Positions 51,575 through 64,000 of a stretch of 64,000 bases of DNA are shown piece after piece (position 1 is the stretch's first letter; every line of letters begins with the position of its first letter). The position numbers were made by a program, and so were the translations under genes. The notes beneath the pieces are model-generated. The model was not told the origin of the DNA. It did not search any database and worked only from the letters and a program-made list of their open reading frames with translations. The stretch comes from Sphagnum compactum (taxonomy: Eukaryota; Bryophyta; Sphagnopsida; Sphagnales), in the NCBI GenBank assembly GCA_965153455.1, contig OZ234503.1, positions 9,863,118 through 9,927,117 of the forward strand. The letters run 5' to 3'.

Positions 51575-52721
51575 ATGGAGAAATGTGGGATGATACTGAT
51601 GCCCACATCTGCACGGTCAACCAAGACTCTGACACCAGAGCATTACCTGCAAAACATGGACACACTGGGTTTGCAGCAACTGGAGCATCTCGAGAAAGAA
51701 CTGGAACAAGCCAAGCAGAAGGTGACAAAATTTCTCCAATTTTGTCAGCATGGAATTGATCAAAGTGCAAGGGATGAGAATGTGTTGAATTCAGCTCAGA
51801 TTGGATTTGCTTGCTTGTACTAAGCCCTTGCTGCAATATAGTGTGAAGAAAGCTGAAGACAAAATACCAGTGTTGTCTGGTGCTTGCTTTTTTCCTGTGT
51901 GCAGATAATGGTGTTGAAAGCACAGGACCACATTGAAACAACATCTCCCGATAACAAGGTAAGTCCCTGATTGCAAAATCTCATACTTCTTGTCCTTTAC
52001 GTCATATCTGTACCTTATACAGATCAAGACATTTCCTCTGTCTGTACAATGAAGGACAATTCAGGAGCTGACCTTGGATTTCGGAGTGCTGTCTTGATCT
52101 TTGACTCCTTTCTTGCACAATTTTGCTGCAACTGCAGGTTTCAGAAAGCCGATATTGGACAAACGAAGAACGGCAAAGATTCAGAAAGGCTCTAAAGACG
52201 TAGGCATGCTTTTGTCTTCAAATCCCGCAACATTTTTGAATTTGAAGCCAATTTCCCTCTTTAGAGTATGTCAAGCTCCACAGAACTAAGGAACTTCTCT
52301 TCTGTGACTGAAACTAAGGAGATCCTTAAAACCCAAACCTCAAAATATGTGTGTGATCTCTTCTGTATGAGTCCTGCAGTTTTGGCACAGATTTTGCTGC
52401 AATTGCCAAGTTTGTTGGAACCCGCAGCTCAACCCAAGTCAGAACCCATGCTCAGAAGTACTATGCAAAATTGGTAACTATATATCTCCTGCATAGATTT
52501 CTTGATCAAGTTCATGTTTGATCCAATAAAATCATTGAATTGGTGTGTATGGAAGGAGAGCTTGATTTGAAAAAGGCACATGCTGAATACAATCTATGCT
52601 GGCATGTGGGATATTTCTGCTGCAGATCAGAGACTACAAACGCTCTGGAAAAGCAGGATCAGCAACAATCAAAGGACGAGAAGAAATGAAAGGAGCTCCC
52701 AACAGACTAACAGCCATGTGA
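51575..52721 (+). CDS. Small single-MYB/SANT protein, five exons, 150 residues
   Basis: Exons are 51575-51721, 51905-51958, 52138-52199, 52380-52473 and 52626-52721; all joins keep frame. The N-terminal half has a short helix rich in Leu, Glu and Lys (LQQLEHLEKELEQAKQK) that could be a coiled coil. Residues about 70-120 form one SANT/MYB repeat: SRYWTNEERQRFRKAL, then FGTDFAAIAKFVGTRSS and TQVRTHAQKYYAKL. The last block is a variant of the SHAQKY signature found in plant single-MYB factors, so DNA binding is likely. The tail is basic (IRDYKRSGKAGSATIKGRE) and ends at a TGA. At 150 residues it is short for this class but has a full domain, start and stop, so I read it as complete. An alternative upstream first exon cannot be excluded. 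Confidence 0.88.
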
Positions 52722-55700
52722 TCAGCTCAGACAAGAGAGAATCTATGAACAGCTTCCCATGCAAAATGACTTGCTCTTACTTTTGCTTAGGAGAGAGAAC
52801 CACAGAGGCACGATTGGCCTAGTCATCTAGACAGAATTAGAGAGCTGCAATAGATGATTAGCTGTTGATAATAAATTAGTACATTTTCTCTCAGAAAGAC
52901 ACTATATACATACATTTCTTGTGATTAGGCAACATCTCCAAGAAAGCTTCAAAATTGGGCACCTGAAAGTTAAGCTTTACAACACTAGTAGTGAACCAAT
53001 TTTTTTTTTGACCAAAGGATATAATCTCTGATTCACTTCAGCAATCTGACAATTCCTTTTGGAAAAATGTTGTCCACAAAAGCTGCCTCTCAAATCATGA
53101 GCGTAATGCCGGAGAGGGATTTGTTGTTTTTTCCCTTGTTCCCAATTGTGTTCCCATGGGGTTCTCAGTAGGTTCCCCCAAGTTCCCAAGTTGTTCCCCA
53201 AGATATTCTGAATAAACAACTCAGATGTAAATGCCATATAGTTTGCCCAAAGTTCAACTCTCACATTTACAGTTATTGTGCCTTTCTACTTAGTGTCAAA
53301 AGAAATATAAAGGATAAATAAGGAGTTGATTGTTCTTTTTAATTTTAAGTTTGTTAGTTTTTTGTGATGGAACTAGGAGACATGTCGTGTAACATTATTT
53401 TTGCATTTTTTGCTCTTAGTTCAGGTAATGAAATGTTCAAGTTAGAAAGAAAAAAAATATCATTTTATAATATGAAGTAAACACATTTGATTTTTTGTTG
53501 TTCATTTTTGTGTTTAAATAAAAGTTGGTTTGTTTGTTTTTTTATTGATTGAAACAATCACAATCTTATTTTTAATGATGGTGTGAAAGTATAAGAGCTT
53601 TTAGTTTATGGGTGCAATGAATAAAAATATTCAAGTTCAACACCCATGTTGTTTTGTGCATTTGCAATATCATTCATTATTCTTGCGCATAAAAATATTA
53701 TGTTACTAAGTTGTTGATTTTTATGCAACTAAAATGAATTATTGATTATCAATTTTGATAGTGTAGGTCCCAAAGCAAGCAAGTTCAATCAACTTTTATG
53801 TTAAGACAACAAAAGTGAAGATAAGTTTACATATACATGTGAGGAAATTCAAATTAAATGTATTTCAATTTTGCTTATGACATCTTATTTTGAATTTAAA
53901 TGATATTTTTGTAAATGCATAGTTTATGGTTTAATTATTATATAATTCTAACATGTGTTGTTGCATTTCAATGATAAGTTAATGATGAAAGTATATGTAT
54001 GTTGTTTGTTAATTACATTATAATTGTAGACTATATGTACATTGCTTGTTAGTTGCATTATAGTTGTAAAATATTTTTATTTAGATTTAAAATATGAACA
54101 TTAAATTGTTTTTCACATTGTAATAAGGTTATTCTTAAATTGCAAATGTGCAAACACCATTCCACATTTGGTAGCTATCAAAATATAATCAACGTTTGAA
54201 TCGAGACAAGGTGGACCTTTTAACATTACATCTAACAATAGATATTTGATAGGATATTTGATAACAATAATTTTAACATGTTTTATTTCAACACTAAAGA
54301 TATAAATAAAGTATGTATCATTGGAAAAGACCATGGATCACCACAAATGTTCATATGAGTATTGTTTTTTCTAACATTGAATATTAATACACACAATTAA
54401 ATTATTGGAAAAAGATGTTTGTCACTATATATGCAATGAACTTATGTAATTTGTTTCACAATGCAAAATTATCATTGTCAATTATAGTAGGTGCAAAATA
54501 ATAACCTTCAAAAATGGACATTAATTCTTACATAGTACCATTGGCAAAATGCATTACTTGCAAGATAGTAATTTGGTGGTGCATTAGTTGCAAATTAGTT
54601 GCAACAAACATCAATAGATTTCATTAATTGGTGAATGAATGAAAAGCTATGCAAACATTCCCTTCATGTCCGGGCATTTTTGCAAGAAATTAACATGGAC
54701 GTTGCAAAGTAGTAACACATAATTGCACATATTTTTCATAATACATGTTCAAATACATGGTCTTGTGTGTTTGGTTTGGCCTCAACTTTGGTTCAAATAT
54801 ATGGTCTTTGTTTATAATTGCAAAACAATAATCAACTTGTCCAATAACATTAATGTCATAAAAATACCCTAAGTTGCAAGTGATTGCTATAACTCTAAAA
54901 TTTAGTGACAAGCTTAGTTGTAAAACTTTTAATTTTCTCATATTGATTACAAGTACTTTTCCCAATGTGCTTTTGAAGATGCTAAAATTTGGACAATTTA
55001 ACCTTGCAACATCATGGGTTTTATTGTACAAAAATTGTGGGATGGATTATCTAAGGTTGGAATCTTTGTGGAAACACATGATGATGCCCCAACATGTGGA
55101 GTTGGATGATGTTACACGAGTATTTTATGAGCACACAAACCTTAGTTCCAAGTTGAGAGAGATTGGTAGAACATAACTTATTCAAAAGCTGAAGGAAAGG
55201 AGGAAGTCGTCTCTAAAATTTAAGCAATAAAATTTTGCAAGCACATCTAAATAACCCACATTCATCCATATACACATTATAGATTTTTTACCAAACAATT
55301 CCAAGTTTTTCAATACGATGATTTTGTTATTGTGAAATTTTATTTTAATAAATAATTTTTCTTTTTTGCATGAGCTTGCATGCATGAGTTTGCAAACAAA
55401 TATTGTTTTGTAATTATATCAAGAGGCCATGTGGATGATTTCCATTCGTGATGTGTCAAAATTTTGGATTTTATGTTTTCGGTGCTAGACCACTAAAATA
55501 GGTGAGCATGAGGGGTGGGGGTGAAGGTGAAGGTTGTGATCCCCATCTAATTAATATGAATCACATTATAACTAGACAATGTGATATTTTTGTTCACAAA
55601 ATGGTTAGCAAAAGTTGAAAGTTCTTAAACTAACGTTTGGTTATTGAAATGCTCATCAATCCTATCACTAAAAAAACATATGCCCCAATTTCTCAAGAAT

Positions 55701-57380
55701 ATGCCACTTTGTGATGGTTATTTTAGTTGCATACAACTTTTATTGGAAATTTGACATATTGGAGTATCGAGGCTAGTTTGACAATAAGGTGCCTAATTTT
55801 TAAAAAATTGTCAATTATGTTCATTAGCAATAATTCCAATGATGATGTTAACGTCGAAGCTAGGATAGGGTAGAATTGTGTAAGTCTTGTCTTACCAAAA
55901 TAAATTTTTGATTTATAATTTGTTTTAATTGGAAGGGTAAGGTGTCTTGTTGAATATGTGTCTTTTTTAAGTTGTTTTTTTTTCAACACCATAGTCATGG
56001 ATAATGGAAGTGATGAGCATATTTTCAATACCTTATGCACTAGTTTGCATCCCATTTCTCTTCACTTTAATTGGACATAATTTCAATTGAATTTAGTTAA
56101 ATTTGAATTTTATTTAGTTTATATAATTAAAAAAATGTTGTTTGTTTGTCTATGTTGTTCATACCTACTTAGTTTGAGCCTAACTAACTAATACCCACCC
56201 ACTCACATGGACATGAGAAAAAACACGTGTTATGTGTCTTTTCATGTCCATGGTGTCTGTGTTACACAATTTTTGAATTGAAACAATAGTAATTCAATAT
56301 GATCATGAAATTTGAAACATCAATTCAATGAGAAATTGAAACAAATCAATATGGTGATGAAAGAAAATGGAAAATAAAAACAAAAATTGAGTATCAACTT
56401 GATCAAGCATTTGGAATTATCATGTGCATGTATTTTTTCCTTTTTTTAATTGTGACATTTGTAGGAACCACATGCATCCCAACTAGTGTATTAAACCCAA
56501 TTCAATTTAGGAATTTGAGTTCAATTCAACTCAAGTTGCATGCAGTGTCATTCAAGATTTTCATTCAGATGGAACTTAATTTCCACACAATCAACTCGTT
56601 TATTCCATCATTTCATTGTCATTATAATGCATAGTAACATGGAGCCCGAGTAATATTATTTTCCAATTCAACATTATACTAAATAATGAAGTTATTATGC
56701 TTGAGAGCTTCATTTGGATTTTTGGCATGACAAGCACCTTTGTTTAAAGATTTTTTGTCAACTAGATTTTAATTAGTGCTTAACGAGCCTAAGTACTAGG
56801 GTATTGTGCTATTTCAATATGGAAAGTCAAAACATGTCATTGAAATTTCCTATGATCATCACAAAAAGAATGACTTGGGTACCATATGTGTAGAAAACTC
56901 ATGAACCCAATAATCATCACACCTTTCCTTTTGTAGTATGAAAAGTATGCCTTCATGGGTATGCATCCACAAGCCGTCTTAGGCATTGTTGTCAATTTGT
57001 TAGTGTGGATTCAATGTGTTTTGAGTACCTTCATGGGCTCAAAGGTTTTGAGATGGTGCAATTGAGCATATGATATGAACATCCATTCCATGAAATTAGG
57101 ACAACCCGCAAAAGGATTTGGTATTACTTTGAAACAACAATTGTCTAGGGAGATTGGTTGATAAGATGCATGCTTTCATCACCTTTGACCCAGTACAAAA
57201 AGTTTGGGGAATGTTCAACGATGAGTGTGGGACTGGAGAGCATGGTGAGAGTTGACACTAGAGGTGGTGTTGCCGTTGCTTCAAGAATATTGTCACCAAA
57301 TGATGCAGGGTTTTGGTGAATCTTTCCAGGGGTGGTGATGGCGGTTCAAATCGTTTATTCTTGGGATCACTCTCCTAGAG
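52722..57380. other. Intergenic, AT-rich, no gene recognised
   Basis: The first 200 bases are probably the MYB 3' untranslated region. Beyond that, frames are short. The minus-strand frame 55723-56055 is the longest and lysine-rich but shows no family motif. Phrases such as GTTCCCATGGGGTTC near 53,150 resemble repeat debris. Confidence 0.45.
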
Positions 57381-58239
57381 TGTTATGAACATGAGGAGTT
57401 TGCATGAGCAGGGGGTGTGGGGTGTGTTTGCAGGTCTTGAAGGAAGCCGGAGATGGCACTGATTTCAGGAAGCTTTCAAGATCTGAACCTCAATTCCTTG
57501 CCGGCTTTGGCTTCTTTGGATGTCACGACAAAGAACACGTTTGGAGCAATCTCAAGCTCGTCATTATTGCGGCAACTTCAAAGATAGTGACTACGCGGGA
57601 GCGCGATGCGGAGGCATTGACGTTTCTTGGTGGAAACTCTTGCTCACAAAAGTTTCTGCAACCGATTACTGCTGCAGGCAATGTGCGATCTGATGTTCCG
57701 ATGTAACATGGTTTTTTGGTGGAAGTTGGACAACAAGGAAGCAGATCGGCCGTGGCTTTTTCTTCGCCAGTGGCTTCTCCATTTACCATTTCGTTGACCG
57801 CCATTAGAGCTCCTTCTTCATCGGCAACATCGGCGTGCTTGGTTTAGTTTCTAGTTCAACGCTCACAACGCCTCCTCCCAGGAGCCAAGATCCTCTATAA
57901 ACTGCATTCCCTAGGTTGTGTACGACCGAAGGAATTGGAATTGGTTCTGGATCTTCTTTGGAAACGGATCCTTCTCATGCAGGTCCAGGCATGGCGTCAG
58001 GTATGGCTCCTTCCACAGCGGAGGACAACCAAGGCGCACTGCCAATTGACCAAAAGTGGCAGGTTTCTCACAATTTTTTGTAAACTCGTATTCTTAAAAG
58101 TAGGGAGGTGGAAGACACGCACGGAAGAAGGATGGTGCTAGTTAGGTGTATCGGCTACAATCCATCATTCAAAGAGATCAAAGACTGATTTTAACTTCGA
58201 TTACATCTTGAGTTGTTTACGAAACCGTTTCGAAAGAAT

Positions 58240-59550
58240 GGGAGACCCAAAAATTGAAACGCAAAAATAGCAAGTCGAAGAAGCCAGTTACACATGGCGG
58301 TAGCCAATCACATGCGAATACAAGCAAAGGAGAGCACACAATGGCTTCAATTCTAGGGAGTCCTGGTTTCACAAGCGTCCACACTTTTAACTCCAGATTG
58401 CCATGTCCCTGTAGAGGGTGGCGCATCAATCTCAAGTAGCTCCAGTCCCAGAATAGAGGTTGCATTAACTCCAAAGATTCTTGATCCCTCATGTTCCTAG
58501 GCAATTATTCCAATAACGGCTAAGCCTTTAGGAAGTCAGTTTTTGACCTCTACTATCACGTGCGTGGCGGACAGTGTGCGTTTGAATGTCTTTAAGAATT
58601 GAACACATGTAGTCGTGAATAATAACCCAGAAGTTATTATGCGCCAGGTGCCTGCCTCTAGAATTGCCGAACATGCACTAGGAGGTATTCATGACGTCGT
58701 TAAGTTTTTAGGGAATTCCAAGAGCCACGTGCAAACTTCAGGTGCTGGCGTGGGTGTGCGCACCAAGGACTTAAATTACTCAATGTGTCTCTATGGGTGG
58801 AACAGACATGGTCTTCAAGTACAGCTTGAATATGATTCCAGGTGATATTGCATCAATGCCATTGGTTATCATAGATGAGGCTCCAAAACTGCATCAAAGT
58901 CTCGTCTTTGAGACCTTGGATCATAACTAGAGTAAGAGGGCCCTAATGACGATTATGTTACCTCAAGCCTTCTTCCAAGCAACTACTCTCCATCCAATCC
59001 CGGATGTGGAGGATCGACGATTGTGGGTTTGGCCAATTCTTTATAGAGGAAAAGACATAGACTATTCGATTCTGATGGAAGGGGTGTTGGATGAAATTGT
59101 TTTTTAACCTCTTGACGTTAGGAATTCAGGGAGTCTAGATGAAGTTTGGACACCACCGTCTGCCAGAAAGAGAGATCGTTCTGAACATGGTGCCTATGGA
59201 GATTGGATCCAGCAACTGGATCTAAGAAGCGGGGATTTGATGCGATGGGAATGTGACTGGCACTATGACGAGGGGAGATCCTTTTCAGAATGCACAGTTA
59301 TACTCTTCATCAACACTCACAACCTGAACCTAACTTTCAAGGAGGAGTTGGTGTTACGATGGTACCATCTGGCCCAACTACCGGCACTAGATGGCTCTAC
59401 TTCCCACACTAGATTGGCTCACAAAATGCTAATTGACTATCTCAAGAAACATGATGTCGGTTTAGAATTGGTAACCAATCAGCTCATCACTTTACCAACT
59501 GGATCCCCAGGGTCAGCGAGTTCTCCAAAAGCTACAAAGATAAAAAGATA
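58240..59550 (+). pseudogene. LINE ORF1-like region
   Basis: Coding-like but interrupted frames precede the endonuclease, as expected for LINE ORF1. Readable parts are IAEHALGGIHDVVKFLGNS near 58,650-58,730, LPQAFFQATTLHPIPDVEDR near 58,950-59,010, and DLMRWECDWHYDEG near 59,230. The frame 59237-59551 is the longest intact piece. I see no zinc knuckle, so the assignment rests on position and composition. Confidence 0.5.
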
Positions 59551-59639
59551 AAAAGGATTGGAACACCCCATCTAAAGGGATCAAGCGCAATGTGAGGAAG
59601 GGATCAATCAACCACAAGGCCGCCCTCAATTCAGTCCGT

Positions 59640-60475
59640 CAATGATTACCAAGCCTTTAGTGATGGTAACTTTGAATGTTATAGGCTTGGGGAAAGGCTG
59701 TGGGATGAGAAAGCAATGGAGTATAAAGGCGTGGATCTAGCAACCGGAGTGCCTACCTAAAATTGTTTTGTTGCAAGAACATCATTTAAATGAACCAAAC
59801 TATTTGATGTTTGGGAAAGCGGTGGAGCTTAGAAATGGTGCAGCTTTTTGGAATTCTGCGATTTAGGTGAGGAGTTCGGGGAGATGGAGTGATGGCATGG
59901 TGATTTTGGTTACGCCCAAACTCACTCCAACAGTCATTAGTCATGGGATCATCATGCAGGGATGCGTGCAATATTTGATGCTCGAGGTCTCGGACATGGA
60001 TACTTTGGGGATCATCAATGTGTATGCAACTCAAACATCTTCCAAGCGAGCTCAGATGTGGAAGGCCATTTACGAATCCAAGCTCACAGCTTCACATTGG
60101 ATCATGGCAGGAAACTTTAACATGACCGAGGACATTCATAGAGCAAACTTTGTGGGTCATAAGTTCATGAGACGGCGAGAAGCTTCTATTTGGGAGCAGA
60201 TGACGATCGGGTGGGGTCTCTAGGATGCTTGGTTGTTCAACAACTTCAGGAAGACATTTGAAAAATCTTTTACCTATGATAATGGAAGGGTGGGTGTAGG
60301 CTTAGTATTGACCAAGTTAGACAAGGTTTATGTATCCAGTGGTCTTGACGATCTAGGTGGGAGGATCGGGGTAGTAGGCTCGCATAACAAAATTTCGGAT
60401 CATTCCCCAGTCTCTATTTTGGATGAATTCGTCCTACAGCTAGTGTGGAACCAAGGTCTTCAAGGTTTGACCTAA
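59640..60475 (+). pseudogene. LINE endonuclease domain (EEP family)
   Basis: The translation starts with TLNVIGLGKG near 59,670, then KIVLLQEHHL near 59,765 (catalytic Glu region), GIINVYATQ near 60,010, IMAGNFNM near 60,103 and SDHSPVSI near 60,395. The usual GDFN motif reads GNFN, so the aspartate is changed. Stops near 59,863 and 60,221 interrupt the frame. The domain cannot be made as one protein. Confidence 0.85.
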
Positions 60476-60829
60476 TGCTATTAGAGGATGACAACATTAA
60501 AACCAAGCTAGTGGAAGCTTGGAGGGGCGTTGGAGATAAACCATTAACTGCAAGAGATTGGGCATGATGGTTAGAATGGGCCATCAATAGGGTGATGTAT
60601 AATAGTCTGGAACTATCCAAAAAGAGGCGAAAGAAGAGAGGAGAGCTCATTTGTACCCATTCTAAGAAGGTTTCATCGGCGGAAACCAAGCTGGAGACCA
60701 ACCCCAAAAATGTGGAATTAAAATCAATTCTTTTTGCATCCCAATCTTAGTTTACGGAGGTATTTCAAAAAGATCTTAACTGAAGTATGCATAATATGGC
60801 AGTGAATTGGTATAGGTATGGAGATAGTT

Positions 60830-63060
60830 GTTTTAAAATGTTTTTTTAATTTTCACAAGGGGAACCATAAAAGGGTGCTCATAAACGAGCTTGTGGTAGA
60901 AGGGAAGACGCCGTCGGTTCGGAATGAATTGGCTAGGTACATATGCGAGTTTTATGAGTAACTATATTCAGCAAACCCAATGTATGAAGAGAGTCTAGCT
61001 GCTTGCGCAAAGAGTTTAGCTTCAATACTTAGGAAATTTACAAATGTGATGAATCAAAAGTTGGTCAAAGAAATCATGATTGAGGAGTTGAGGGTGACGG
61101 TTGCAACACTACCACGCGGCAAGGCTCTGAAACATGATGGATTGCCAATTGAATTCTTCCAAGATACTTTTGAGGAGATTAGGAGGGATCTGTTTGAAGT
61201 TTTTAAAGCAATGCTGGGTCTTAGACAACTTTCATAATTTCTTAATTATGGTCTTATTGTATTAATTTCAAAGTTCGGAGATCATTCCCAAATTGGGAAT
61301 TTGCGTCCTATCACACTTTCGAGAAATATGTACAAGGTCCTTGCAAAATTGCTATCTATTCGAATTCAAGTACATCTACTGGAGGTGATCAGGCCAAATC
61401 AAACAGGCTTTGTTGCAGGAAGGAATATATTGGATAACGTCGTTTTGGCGAGGGAGTCTATGGAGTGGGCGGAAGAGAGTAACTAAAGGTTAGTCCTTTT
61501 GATGCTCAATTTTGAGACAGCCTTCAACAAGATCAATTGGGTGTTTCTGTTTGAAGTTCTGTGGATTCTGGGCTTTTGTGATTTATGGATCCAGTGGATT
61601 TCATCCCTTTATAAAGCCATGGCTTCATCCATTAAAGTCAATGGGGAAATCGAATACCCCTTTAAGTTGTCCAAGTATGCGAGGAGTGTCCTTTCTTGCC
61701 GTATCTTTTCATTTTGGATGTGGATGTTATTGGTCACTTGTTGTGCAATTTGACTTACACGGTGGTGCATGGGCTTGAATTGTCGAATGGGGATCAATTG
61801 AAAGATCAGTCTTTCGTCAATGGCACAACTTTATATTTGGAAGGATCGGTCAACAATTTGAGGAATGCAAAGACAATTCTTGATCTTTTATGTATCGTCG
61901 TAGGAGCTAAATTCAAATAGAGGAAAACATTAACTATATGGGCTTCCAAGCTAAAGAGAGATTGTGATTGTGGGTTGGATGCAGGTTTGGTATGGGTGGA
62001 TGAAAGCATGAAATAAGGAGCTAATCATGCCAAAGTTAAAGTCCTTTCCAAGGATTGCATTTTTCACTTGACAATTTTCTATTGGTCTATATTGCATTTT
62101 TCACATAGTTTTTAAAATAAAATATCAAATGTGAAGCCAAATATGACATATAACATGATAAAAACTCAAAAAAGTTTGCATCAAACTTTAGATTATAGTT
62201 AAATCTATAACTTTACTTTGGACCATGATTATAAATTCGAAATTATAAAAGTGCTTAAGGATGTTTGAGTATCAAAATCCAAAAGCGTATATGTATTTTT
62301 TATTTTTTGAATGTTTTGAACATATGGATCCCTTCTTGTGGAATATATTAAAGTTCATTAAAAAAAAATTGAAATGATTTGGTGAACGTTTGATAAGGAA
62401 AAAAGACTTTTGAAACAAAAAAACCACATGTCCGCATGTTTTTTTTGAGTGCTTGAAACATATAATTGGACTTTTGAAACGTGGTGAATTTTCATGAAAA
62501 TTTTATAGTTGCAACTTTGAAAATATATGAATTTATTTCAAAAATTAAATGATTTTTTTGATACATAATGTTCCTATGCTGATTTTTCAAAAATTTGAAA
62601 AATTGTTTCTAAGGACTATCCACACATTTTATGGCTCCTTATTTCATGTTTTCACTTGGGTGCTAAAGGGGAGTGGAGTCAAATACCTCAAATTACATAT
62701 GGGTTACACACTCCCTATTGAAGCCAACTTTGACAAGTTGATGTTATCTTTAAAAACAAAATTGACTAATTGGGGTAACAAAAAGGTTTCACTTGCGGGC
62801 AACATGCTAGTTGCTAATCAGATACTTCTAACCTCAAATGGTTCGTTGCATCTTGTTGGAATCCCAATGTTAAAATGATAGATTAGATGAAGAGCTTGGT
62901 GAGAAACTACATTTGGGGTGGTAAATCAGAAAGAACATGGGCTAAAATAAAATGGGACATAATTTTTCTTTTGATTTGCAAGGGTGGGTTAGGGTGATTG
63001 ATTTAAAAATTCAAGCAAAGGCCCTTTTGGCGAAATTAGTGGTCAAAGGATTGTCACTAT
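60830..63060 (+). pseudogene. LINE reverse transcriptase domain, inactive
   Basis: Recognisable blocks are KALKHDGLPIEFFQ near 61,125 (usual motif has APG-PDGLP), LRPITLSRNMYKVLAK near 61,300, NQTGFVAGRNILDNVV near 61,397, and LNFETAFNKINWVF near 61,505 (motif A). After a frame change near 61,680-61,696 comes LPYLFILDVDVIGHLL. The catalytic block that should read F-A-D-D-T reads FVNGT near 61,812, so both aspartates are gone. After a gap, GVKYLKLHMGY, LTNWGNKKVSLAGNMLVAN and NYIWGGKSERTWAKIKWD (62,660-62,955) represent the thumb and connection region. Multiple stops confirm decay. Confidence 0.9.
62050..62545. other. AT-rich non-coding interruption inside the LINE
   Basis: Between the palm and thumb parts of the reverse transcriptase about 500 bases have no coding resemblance and are much more AT-rich than either side. 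ATTGCATTTTTCAC occurs at about 62,057 and again at about 62,091. This may be a secondary insertion or heavily eroded LINE sequence. Confidence 0.5.
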
Positions 63061-63399
63061 GAGTGGAGCCATGTAAAGTTTTATTGAAAAAGAGAGTCGT
63101 GTTGACCCGACCCCAAGGAAAAAGCCATTTCATTTTACCCCCTAATATTAACTAGATATTTATTGCAGATAAATTTCAAAACAAAATTCTCTTTTTGGAA
63201 TTCGAGCTTCAAGGCTTGGAAAAATGTTAAAATTAGCTTGATCAAAGCCGAGCCCACAAGTTTGGATGAAATGTTTTAGAAAACCTTGTTTGGTAATCCA
63301 CACGTGCCTCTCCTAATTCTTAAAAAGTTGACTCCTGGTGCACACATGGGAAGAGCCATGGTGTTCGTGGGTTGCACTCATATTAAAAATCTTTGGGAT

Positions 63400-63930
63400 T
63401 TTGAGTTTTCAAACTAAAAGCAACTTTAAAACTTGAATTTAAATCAAATTGTCACCTTGGTTGTAACTCACAACAATCTAATGGTGAACATCTTGTGGGA
63501 TTTAGGTGTTAAGAGATTGGGTGGGTTGGTGCCATGGAGGGGAGCTAGTAGGATCTACCTAGTGGCCGAGGTTTTAGGGTCTTCAATCATGGCATACGAA
63601 TTTAAAATCAGTTCAAATTTTGGTTTATTAAAACAGGTGAAATTGGAGTTGGTTAATTGGCATTAGTGGACATAAAGAAGGTTAGAATTTTATTAAGGAA
63701 AAATCACAAAATGAAATGTTTTGAGTTGGTTTTCAAAGAAGATCTTAAGGATTTTGCGATTTCAACTAACTCGGTTAATCTTCGTGGTGGGGAAACTTGG
63801 ATAAATGGGAGATTTGTTGTCAACTTCTATAGCAAAAAGATAACAAATTTGGTGGTTTTTCAAGTAAGATTTATGGAAATTTGCCTTGGGGTGAAAACAC
63901 TTTTAGGCACATGTGGAAGTCCATAATTGT
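63400..63930 (+). pseudogene. Possible LINE distal coding remnant
   Basis: The frame 63657-63926 reads KVRILLRKNHKMKCFELVFK and later GETWINGRFVVNFYSKKITN, with normal amino-acid composition. The frame 63433-63666 is in a different frame. Their position after the reverse transcriptase suggests the LINE 3' part, but I cannot name the domain. Confidence 0.4.
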
Positions 63931-64000
63931 TTTAAATTAACACTACGAAAGCAGTGTGAAGGCAAGATACCTTGAATCACACAAGTGATGTTACAAGTTA

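Larger units (their letters stand above)
58240..63930 (+). mobile_element. Decayed LINE (non-LTR retrotransposon)
   Basis: The order ORF1-like region, apurinic-type endonuclease, reverse transcriptase and distal domain on the plus strand is that of plant L1-like LINEs. Every segment is broken by stops or frame changes. The 5' end may lie further left, because the frame 57404-57706 has coding-like composition, and the 3' end may lie beyond the window, as no poly-A tail was seen. No target-site duplication could be assigned. Confidence 0.88.

Noticed and set aside
55723-56055. 110-residue minus-strand frame as a transposase piece
   Set aside because: Lysine- and leucine-rich because of AT-rich DNA; no hAT, LTR or LINE block could be aligned.

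Overview
The window is plant nuclear DNA. Its genes have many short exons with GT-AG introns, and several products belong to families found in land plants: a BADC-type subunit of plastid acetyl-CoA carboxylase, a homologue of Arabidopsis At4g15545, and serine-decarboxylase sequence. The gene families, the low gene density, the strongly AT-rich intergenic DNA and the LINE type suggest a non-flowering plant (lycophyte, fern or bryophyte), but I cannot fix the clade by eye. I saw no prokaryotic or organellar genes, no rRNA, no convincing tRNA and no CRISPR array.

Layout. At 2.9-8.0 kb a minus-strand gene encodes a long acidic, serine-rich protein of unknown function. At 11.6-12.2 kb lies a broken hAT transposase tail, followed at 12.3-13.1 kb by a dispersed LTR-like repeat whose inverted partner is at 33.1-34.0 kb. 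At 16.1-19.6 kb a nine-exon minus-strand gene encodes an At4g15545-like protein. At 22.2-31.1 kb a 15-exon plus-strand gene encodes a complete 2-oxoglutarate/Fe(II) oxygenase-like protein; the two genes are divergent and separated by repeat-rich DNA. From 31 to 39 kb there is intergenic DNA with minisatellites and a very AT-rich block built as a large fold-back of degenerate short repeats. At 40.0-44.3 kb a nine-exon plus-strand gene encodes a BADC protein, recognisable because the biotinyl lysine motif is missing. At 45.7-46.5 kb is a frameshifted C-terminal fragment of a serine decarboxylase gene. At 51.6-52.7 kb a compact five-exon gene encodes a 150-residue single-MYB/SANT protein. From about 58.2 kb to the right end lies a decayed LINE with ORF1-like, endonuclease and reverse-transcriptase segments, whose reverse-transcriptase active site is lost.

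The genes do not form an obvious pathway or cluster. They look like unrelated housekeeping and regulatory genes in repeat-rich DNA. Gene models were built by hand from reading frame, splice-site phase and remembered family similarity. Every internal exon join listed for the four recognised genes keeps the reading frame, which is strong internal support. I found no convincing new multi-gene system; the more unusual items are the unknown acidic protein, the fold-back block, the inverted repeat pair and the decayed genes.
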